Below are positions 59,031 through 64,000 of a DNA stretch of 64,000 nucleotides, one piece after another; the stretch's first letter is position 1, and the number at the start of each line of letters is the position of its first letter. The stretch covers positions 1 to 64,000 of the forward strand of contig WOUR01000022.1 in the NCBI GenBank assembly GCA_009772935.1, in the 5' to 3' direction. The notes under the pieces were generated by a model. It was not told the DNA's origin. It saw only the letters and a list, made by a program, of their open reading frames with translations, and made no database searches. The position numbers were made by a program, and so were the translations under genes. This stretch comes from Rhodospirillaceae bacterium (lineage in GTDB: Bacteria > Pseudomonadota > Alphaproteobacteria > Reyranellales > Reyranellaceae).

Positions 59031-59895
59031 CCGGCAGCAGGCCAACCAGCACCTGAAGGAAGGCATGTACGAGTCGCGCCTTCTGCCGTTCCTTCAGGTG
59101 CACGACATGGGCGTAGGTATAGATCTCGGCATCCGCGATCGGCAGGGGCCGGATGCGCGCATCGGGAATGAACTCCGCCTCCGACACCACGCCCAAGCCA
59201 ATCCCCTTGGCCACCGCCTCGCGGATCGATTCGCGACTGCCGATTTCCATGACGACCTTGGGCCGCACGTTAGCGTCCCGCATCGCCTGGTCGAAGGCGC
59301 GGCGCGTCGTCGATCCTGCTTCGCGCACGATCAGTCGTTGCCCCTCCATATCGCGCGCGCGGATGCTGCGCCGCTGCGCGAAGGGATGATCGATGGGACA
59401 GAAGGCGATGACCCGGTGGCGGCGGTAGGGAATTGCGACCAGCCGCGGATCGGGATCGACGTGGGCCAGCACCGCGACGTCGGTCCGGTAGTCGAGCAGG
59501 TCGCGCAGCGTGTCGCGCGAATTGCCAACGGTGACCGACACGTAGAGGCCGGGATGGCGGGCGTTGAAGGCCGCGAGCATGTCTGTCACGTGATATGGAC
59601 CTACGGCGCCGACGCGCAGATGGCCGGTCTTGAGGCCTCGCGTCTCGTTGAGATAGTCGGCGGCCTCCTTCTCGTCGGCGAACAGGCGGCGCGTGATGTC
59701 CAGCAGGCCGCCGCCGGTCTCGGTGAGCTCAATTCGGCGGCCGCGTCGTACAAACAGCTCGACGCCAAATTCCTGCTCCAGCGACTTCACCTGTGTGGTG
59801 ATGGTGGGCTGGCTCACACCCAACTCTCGCGCGGCGGCGGTGAAGCTCAACCGCTGCGCCACGGCATGGAACGAGCGGAGCTGGGTGTGCCTCAT
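58984..59895 (-). CDS. LysR-family transcriptional regulator
   Basis: A 303-residue LysR regulator. The winged HTH is LRSFHAVAQRLSFTAAARELGVSQPTITTQVKSLEQEFGVELFVRRGRRIELTETG (residues 6-61), and the effector domain covers 90-290. The ATG at 59895 begins the canonical MRHTQLRSFH; a longer frame upstream is not family-like. It is divergent from the iron alcohol dehydrogenase/phnDCE operon, with a symmetrical operator candidate at 59903-59923. Its 3' end overlaps the SDR by 47 bases and contains a strong hairpin. It resembles the CysB/CbbR-type layout but its effector is unknown; a phosphonate-related molecule is a reasonable guess. Confidence 0.95.
   Translation of the reverse strand: MRHTQLRSFHAVAQRLSFTAAARELGVSQPTITTQVKSLEQEFGVELFVRRGRRIELTETGGGLLDITRRLFADEKEAADYLNETRGLKTGHLRVGAVGPYHVTDMLAAFNARHPGLYVSVTVGNSRDTLRDLLDYRTDVAVLAHVDPDPRLVAIPYRRHRVIAFCPIDHPFAQRRSIRARDMEGQRLIVREAGSTTRRAFDQAMRDANVRPKVVMEIGSRESIREAVAKGIGLGVVSEAEFIPDARIRPLPIADAEIYTYAHVVHLKERQKARLVHAFLQVLVGLLPVSSPSSRRRPSNSRR
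59050..59100. repeat. Strong hairpin inside the LysR gene, downstream of the SDR
   Basis: Perfect 12-bp arms CACCTGAAGGAA (59050-59061) and TTCCTTCAGGTG (59089-59100); an inner GGCA/TGCC pair with one bulge extends the stem. It begins 20 bases after the plus-strand SDR stop codon but lies within the last codons of the LysR gene. It may end the plus-strand catabolic transcript. Confidence 0.65.
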
Positions 59896-59902
59896 ATTGA
59901 TT

Positions 59903-59923
59903 TTCTCAATGCCAGTTTGAGAA
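59903..59923. promoter_or_regulatory. LysR-type operator candidate
   Basis: TTCTCAA (59903-59909) and TTGAGAA (59917-59923) are perfect 7-bp inverted arms with a 7-base spacer, in the 118-base divergent gap between LysR and the iron alcohol dehydrogenase. The size fits a T-N11-A LysR box, with T at 59907 region and A across the dyad. The position near the LysR start supports autoregulation. Confidence 0.55.
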
Positions 59924-60013
59924 TGTTTGAATTGGATAAATGTGAGCAGCGACCGGAGGATTGTCAAAAGGACGACAAGTCCAAAGCCAGTGAGCCATGG
60001 GAGTGACGCGCGG

Positions 60014-61126
60014 ATGTGGCGCTACCGGAATCCGGTCGACGTGAAGTTCGGCGCCGGCGTCTTCGAGACGCTGGGCAAGGTGCTGGCGGGCCGGGCCTAT
60101 TGTCTCGTCACCTACGACGACGCCAATGGCGGTGGGGTCTTCGCCGAGTTCGCGCGGCGCGTCGTGGCCCAGGCCGGCGCGCCCGCGGTGACGGTGAGTA
60201 ACATTGGCCCCAATCCCGATTTCACCGGCCTTACCCAGTCCTGCCAGACCTACGCATCGTCAGCCCGCCCCGTCGAGGCGATCGTGGCGCTGGGCGGCGG
60301 CTCGGTTATGGACGCCGCCAAGGTGCTGGCTGCCGCAAGGGGCGACTTCGAAACGGTGCGCCGTCACCTGGAGACCGGCAAGGACGGTGACGCGCTCGGT
60401 CGCACGCCGATCATCGCCATTCCCACGACGGCCGGCACCGGCAGCGAAGTCACCTCCTGGGCCACGGTTTGGGACACAGGCGCGATGAAGAAGTATTCGC
60501 TGGCCCGCGAGTCGCTCTATCCCGAGGCGGCGCTGGTCGATCCGCTGCTCACGCTCGGCCTGCCGCGCGCCATCACGATCAGCACCGGCCTCGATGCGCT
60601 CAGCCACGCGCTGGAAAGCACCTGGAACGTCAACGCCAACCCTGTATCGAGTTCGCTGGCCGAGGTTGCCGCACGGGAAGTGATCGAGGCCCTGCCGCTG
60701 CTGGCAGACGATCTCACGAACGAAGCGCTGCGCACGCGGCTGGCGCGCGCCAGTCTGTTCGCGGGCCTCGCCTTCTCCAACACCCGCACCGCGCTCGCCC
60801 ATTCGCTGTCCTATCACCTGACCTTGCACCATGGCGTTCCGCACGGCATCGCCTGCTCGTTCAGCCTGCCGATGGTGATGCGCGCCGTCGCCGGCTGCGA
60901 CGCGGCCTGCGATGCCTCATTGCGGCGCATCTTCGGCGACGACCTGGTTGCCGGCGCCGCGTGCCTCGAGACCTTCCTGAAGAAACTCGGTATCTCGCCC
61001 GATGCCACGGCACACGGCATCGCCGCCCGCGACTGGTCGCGTCTCGTCGACGACGCGCTGGCGGGCGACCGGGGACGCAACTTCATCGGACGCCGGGAGG
61101 CGCTGTTGGCCGAAATGGCCGCTTAG
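60014..61126 (+). CDS. Iron-containing alcohol dehydrogenase, phosphonate-associated type
   Basis: A 370-residue group III alcohol dehydrogenase. The cofactor segment is VALGGGSVMDAAK and TTAGTGSEVTSWATVWD; iron ligands are Asp in AALVDPLLT and His in GLDALSHALES, LAHSLSYH and HGVPHGIACS. Sequence and neighbourhood match the phosphonate-metabolism-associated iron alcohol dehydrogenase group, whose members reduce phosphonoacetaldehyde or act on 2-hydroxyethylphosphonate-type compounds. The ATG at 60014 matches the family start. It heads a run with phnD, phnC and phnE, 33 bases upstream of phnD. No C-P lyase or phosphonatase gene is in the window. Confidence 0.85.
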   Translation: MWRYRNPVDVKFGAGVFETLGKVLAGRAYCLVTYDDANGGGVFAEFARRVVAQAGAPAVTVSNIGPNPDFTGLTQSCQTYASSARPVEAIVALGGGSVMDAAKVLAAARGDFETVRRHLETGKDGDALGRTPIIAIPTTAGTGSEVTSWATVWDTGAMKKYSLARESLYPEAALVDPLLTLGLPRAITISTGLDALSHALESTWNVNANPVSSSLAEVAAREVIEALPLLADDLTNEALRTRLARASLFAGLAFSNTRTALAHSLSYHLTLHHGVPHGIACSFSLPMVMRAVAGCDAACDASLRRIFGDDLVAGAACLETFLKKLGISPDATAHGIAARDWSRLVDDALAGDRGRNFIGRREALLAEMAA

Positions 61127-61159
61127 TCAGTCAATAAAAAGTAAACATGGAGGAAACGA

Positions 61160-62035
61160 ATGACCAGGATGACGCGTCGCGATCTCGGGCTTTTCACCGC
61201 GGGTTCGCTGCTGGCCGGCGGAACCGTCGCCACCGCCCGGGCCCAGCAGATCCTCAAGGTCGGCCTGATCCCCTCCGAGGATTCGCGGGCAATGCTCGCC
61301 CAGAGCAAGGACATCCTCGACTCGGTCGAGAAGAATTCCGGGATGAAGGTCCAGGGCTTCGTCGCCACCGACTATAACGGCGTCATCGAGGCCCTGCGCG
61401 CCAAGCACCTCGACATCGCCTATCTCGGACCCTTCTCCTACGTGCTCGCCACCACCGTGACGCCGGTCGAGGCCTTCGCGATCGCCGAGACCGCCAAGGC
61501 CGGCCGCACCTACTATCACTCCAAGATCATCGCCCTGAAATCGAGCGGCATCAAAACCCTCGCCGATCTCAAGGGCAGGAACTTCGCCTTCGTCGATCCT
61601 GCCTCGACCTCGGGCTATGCCTTCCCGCTGGCGGGCCTGCTCAAGGCCGGCATCGAACCCAAGCGCGACTTCAAGACCGTGCTGTTCACCGGCGCGCACG
61701 ATGCCAATGCGCTGGCCGTCGCCAACGGCAAGGTCGATGCCGCGACCATCGCCGACCGCATCCTCGATGCCGCCATTGCCAAGGGCCACATCAAGGCCGA
61801 CCAGATCCAGGTCGTGTGGGAGTCCGCACCGATCCCGGAATCGCCGATGGTGTGGCGCAAGGACCTCTCACCTGAAACCAAGGCCAAGGTGAAGGCCGCC
61901 TTCCTGTCGATCAAGGACCTCAACTGGTCCGACCAGGGCAAGCTGAACGGCTTCAAGGAAACCAACGATCAGGCCTACGACATCGTTCGCGAGACCGCCA
62001 GGCTCGCGAACATCGATCTCAAGAAGCAGAAGTAG
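61160..62035 (+). CDS. phnD: Phosphonate ABC transporter substrate-binding protein
   Basis: A 291-residue periplasmic binding protein of the PhnD family. The N-terminus TRRDLGL (residues 5-11), hydrophobic run and ARAQ make a twin-arginine signal. The mature protein has ILKVGLIPSEDSRAMLAQSKDIL, GFVATDYNGVIEALRAKHLDIAYLGPFSYV and FVDPASTSGYAFPLAGLLKAGI, which correspond to the PhnD binding cleft segments. GAGGAAACG precedes the ATG. It is in an operon with phnC and phnE. Its ligand is probably a phosphonate or phosphite-type molecule; 2-aminoethylphosphonate cannot be confirmed. Confidence 0.93.
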   Translation: MTRMTRRDLGLFTAGSLLAGGTVATARAQQILKVGLIPSEDSRAMLAQSKDILDSVEKNSGMKVQGFVATDYNGVIEALRAKHLDIAYLGPFSYVLATTVTPVEAFAIAETAKAGRTYYHSKIIALKSSGIKTLADLKGRNFAFVDPASTSGYAFPLAGLLKAGIEPKRDFKTVLFTGAHDANALAVANGKVDAATIADRILDAAIAKGHIKADQIQVVWESAPIPESPMVWRKDLSPETKAKVKAAFLSIKDLNWSDQGKLNGFKETNDQAYDIVRETARLANIDLKKQK

Positions 62036-62063
62036 CCCAGGCCCGAACCAGGGAGATCGACCG

Positions 62064-62906
62064 ATGATCGAAATCCGCGGCCTCGCCAAATCCTATGGCG
62101 ACCACCAGGCGCTGCAGGATGTAAGCCTCTCGATCCGGCCCGGCGAGTTCGTCGTCGTGCTGGGACCGTCGGGTGCCGGCAAGTCTACCCTGCTGCGCTG
62201 CATAAACCGGCTGATCGAGCCGACAGCCGGGGACATTGTGGTCGACGGCACGTCGCTGTCGTCCAATCGCCGCGACCTGCGCCTGCTCCGGCGCAACGTC
62301 GCGATGATTTTCCAGCAGCACAATCTGGTCAAACGCCTGAGCGTGCTGAAGAACGTGCTGGTCGGCCGTATGGCCGATCTCTCGCCAATCCTCAGCACCC
62401 TGCAGCTCTTTCCCGAAGCCGACGTGAAGATCGCCCTGCATTGCCTGGAACAGGTTGCGATGTCCCACAAGGCCCGCAATCGCGCTGACGCGCTGTCAGG
62501 TGGCGAGCAACAACGGGTCGGCATCGCCCGCGCGCTGGCCCAGCAGCCCAAGTTCATGCTGGCCGACGAGCCGGTGGCCAGCCTCGACCCCAAGACCTCG
62601 CGCACCGTGCTCAATTACCTGAAGAAGAGCTGCAAGGACTCCAACATCGCGGTGCTCTGCAATCTCCACCAGATCGACTATGCGCTGGAGTTCGCTGAGC
62701 GGGTGGTGGGCCTGTCAGCGGGCCGGGTCGTCTATGACGGCCCGCCGGCCGGCGTCAGCGGCGACGTGATCCGCAGCATCTATCCCGGCCTCGACGATCC
62801 CAATGTGCTCGATGCCGCGCAGCGTCTCACCGAACGCCGCCGCGCCGCAGCGGAAGCCGAGATCGCCCTGGCGATGTCCGCCGCCTCCGTCGAAGAGAGG
62901 GCCTGA
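62064..62906 (+). CDS. phnC: Phosphonate ABC transporter ATP-binding protein
   Basis: A 280-residue ABC ATPase. Walker A is GPSGAGKST (residues 34-42), the Q-loop is in MIFQQHNL, the signature is LSGGEQQRVGIARAL, Walker B is FMLADEPVASLD and the switch His is in NLHQIDYALEFAERVVGL. The C-terminal PPAGVSGDVIRSIYPG matches PhnC proteins. It lies 28 bases after phnD and two bases before the phnE GTG start, forming a complete importer with them. Confidence 0.95.
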   Translation: MIEIRGLAKSYGDHQALQDVSLSIRPGEFVVVLGPSGAGKSTLLRCINRLIEPTAGDIVVDGTSLSSNRRDLRLLRRNVAMIFQQHNLVKRLSVLKNVLVGRMADLSPILSTLQLFPEADVKIALHCLEQVAMSHKARNRADALSGGEQQRVGIARALAQQPKFMLADEPVASLDPKTSRTVLNYLKKSCKDSNIAVLCNLHQIDYALEFAERVVGLSAGRVVYDGPPAGVSGDVIRSIYPGLDDPNVLDAAQRLTERRRAAAEAEIALAMSAASVEERA

Positions 62907-62908
62907 CA

Positions 62909-63703
62909 GTGTCCCTGCAGTTCGTTGTCAACAGACCGCGCGGCCCGCTCGGCTGGTGGATCATGGTCCCGATCGGGGGCCTCACGGTCGCGGCCCTCTG
63001 GTGGTCGGCCGTCGGCACGCGCCTCAGCATATCGGGCTTCATCGACGGCCTGCCGTGGATCGGCGACTTCATCGGCCGCATGCTGCCGCCCAACTTCGCT
63101 TTCATGCAGAAGCTGGTGCAGCCCGCCATCGAGACCGTGCAGATCGCGCTGTGGGGCACCTTGCTCGGCATCGTGCTTGCTCTGCCGGTCTGCTTCTTCG
63201 CCGCCCGGAACCTCTCGCCCCACGCTTGGGTATTCCACGGGCTGCGTCAGGTGCTGAACGTGATGCGCGGCATCAACGAGATCATCCTGGCCCTGATCTT
63301 CGTCGCCGCGGTCGGCCTGGGTCCCTTCGCCGGTGTGCTTGCGATCGCGCTGCACGGTGCCGGCATGCTCGGCAAGTTCTTCGCCGAGGCGATCGAGGAG
63401 ATCGACGAGGGCCCACTGGATGCGCTGCGCGCCGCCGGCGCAGGCTCCCTGCAGCGCATCGTGTTCGGTGTGCTGCCGCAGGTCCTGCCTGCCTGGATCG
63501 GTGTCGTGCTTTATCGCTTCGAAACCAACATCCGCGTATCGACAGTGCTGGGCATGGTCGGTGCGGGCGGCATCGGCTTCGAGCTGATCAGCTCGATGAA
63601 ACTGTTCGCCTACGAGGACACGGCGGCCTGTGTCATCGTCATCCTGGTCCTGGTGCTCGCCGCCGACCTCATGTCTTCGAAACTGCGTGCCATGATCCGA
63701 TAG
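62909..63703 (+). CDS. phnE: Phosphonate ABC transporter permease
   Basis: A 264-residue permease. A GTG start at 62909 is two bases after the phnC stop codon. About six hydrophobic segments are visible, with the EAA loop as EAIEEIDEGPLDALRAAGAGSLQRIVFGVLP near residue 165. RFETNIRVSTVLGMVGAGGIGFEL is typical of PhnE. It completes the phnD-phnC-phnE importer. The gene set is not followed by the phn C-P lyase genes in this window. Confidence 0.94.
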   Translation: MSLQFVVNRPRGPLGWWIMVPIGGLTVAALWWSAVGTRLSISGFIDGLPWIGDFIGRMLPPNFAFMQKLVQPAIETVQIALWGTLLGIVLALPVCFFAARNLSPHAWVFHGLRQVLNVMRGINEIILALIFVAAVGLGPFAGVLAIALHGAGMLGKFFAEAIEEIDEGPLDALRAAGAGSLQRIVFGVLPQVLPAWIGVVLYRFETNIRVSTVLGMVGAGGIGFELISSMKLFAYEDTAACVIVILVLVLAADLMSSKLRAMIR

Positions 63704-63789
63704 GAGAATTCGCCAGCCGGACGGGCGCTCTCGACGGGGGCACGGCACCGCGTCATCCTCTCTGCAACGGGGTATGGGAGGAAGACAAC

Positions 63790-64000
63790 ATGCGGCTATC
63801 GATCGGACTTCTCGGTGTCGTGGCGGCGCTCGGCCTGTCGGCTGGACCTGCGCTCGCGCAGAAGAGCGGTGGCACCCTCAAGATGTACATCGCGGACAAT
63901 CCGCCCAGCACCTCGATCCACGAGGAAGCGACGACCTCGACGGTCGTGCCCTTCATGGGGCTCTACAACAACCTCGTCGTGTTCGATCAGCAGATCCCGC
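63790..64000 (+). CDS. Peptide-type ABC substrate-binding protein (truncated by window end)
   Basis: The first 70 residues of a family 5 (SBP_bac_5/DppA-OppA-type) binding protein. A signal peptide (SIGLLGVVAALGLSAGPALAQ) is followed by KSGGTLKMYIADNPPSTSIHEEATTSTVVPFMGLYNNLVVFDQQ, the typical family 5 opening. The ATG at 63790 is preceded by GGGAGGAAG. The gene runs off the right edge. It begins 86 bases after phnE; whether it belongs to the phosphonate run or starts a separate transporter operon cannot be seen. Confidence 0.9.
   Translation, partial: MRLSIGLLGVVAALGLSAGPALAQKSGGTLKMYIADNPPSTSIHEEATTSTVVPFMGLYNNLVVFDQQIP

Noticed and set aside
59927-60013. N-terminal extension of the iron alcohol dehydrogenase from a TTG at 59927
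   Set aside because: The extension has no family similarity and overlaps the promoter region; the ATG at 60014 matches the family start.

Overview
The window is GC-rich, densely packed chromosomal DNA. Gene families, codon use and layout suggest a free-living alphaproteobacterium with a large, catabolically versatile genome (Rhodospirillales or Hyphomicrobiales type; a Reyranella- or Bradyrhizobium-like genome would fit, but this is inferred from gene content only). Genes sit in short co-directional groups, often with 1-4 bp ATGA or GTGA overlaps, separated by short divergent or convergent gaps. I see no rRNA, tRNA, CRISPR array, phage or complete insertion sequence.

1-12.3 kb: an NmrA-like oxidoreductase divergent from an HxlR regulator; a cysteine-dioxygenase-like cupin; an acyl-CoA dehydrogenase; an orphan NMT1-type binding protein coupled to a YdcF membrane protein; an HU protein; a double-hotdog thioesterase; an AtzG-like/amidase pair; an aldehyde dehydrogenase; a VOC protein; an orphan amino-acid-type binding protein; and a luciferase-like oxidoreductase. 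12.3-27 kb: a hydroxyacid dehydrogenase, HpaI-type aldolase, oligopeptidase B, a beta-lactamase-fold hydrolase, a class III cyclase, a run of polysaccharide deacetylase/PhyH/SDR genes, TerC, an MFS carrier, aldo/keto reductase, a PGDH-like enzyme and an Lrp regulator. 27-36.4 kb: an HPF-like ribosome factor, a four-gene hydrolase run, an MliC-type lipoprotein, argC behind a possible leader/terminator, and a cytochrome bd operon (MocR regulator, cydA, cydB, and a 33-residue DUF2474-like protein).

36.4-49.8 kb: DUF983, asparaginase, a Tat-exported protein, hydantoinase B, an orphan molybdenum hydroxylase large subunit, an SGNH hydrolase, a TPR gene remnant, an FAD hydroxylase, a thiolase-fold/DUF35 pair, two metallo-beta-lactamase-fold or methyltransferase genes and a second luciferase-like oxidoreductase. 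49.9-59.0 kb is one long plus-strand catabolic run: a tandem CoA-transferase, a nitronate-monooxygenase-like enzyme, class III alcohol dehydrogenase, MBL hydrolase, SMP-30 lactonase, three SDRs and a CMD protein. 59-64 kb: a LysR gene divergent from a phosphonate-type locus (iron alcohol dehydrogenase, phnD, phnC, phnE), then a truncated peptide-type binding protein at the right edge.

The most unusual signals are not whole genes. A dispersed perfect palindrome (three copies) sits only at convergent gene junctions. A different 22-bp perfect palindrome lies in frame in the linker of the two-domain CoA-transferase. Strong hairpins lie inside the 3' coding ends of genes that face another gene. 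Terminator-like hairpins lie directly upstream of argC and of the aldehyde dehydrogenase. A decayed TPR repeat is wedged between two intact genes. I did not find a clearly new multi-gene defence or mobile system.
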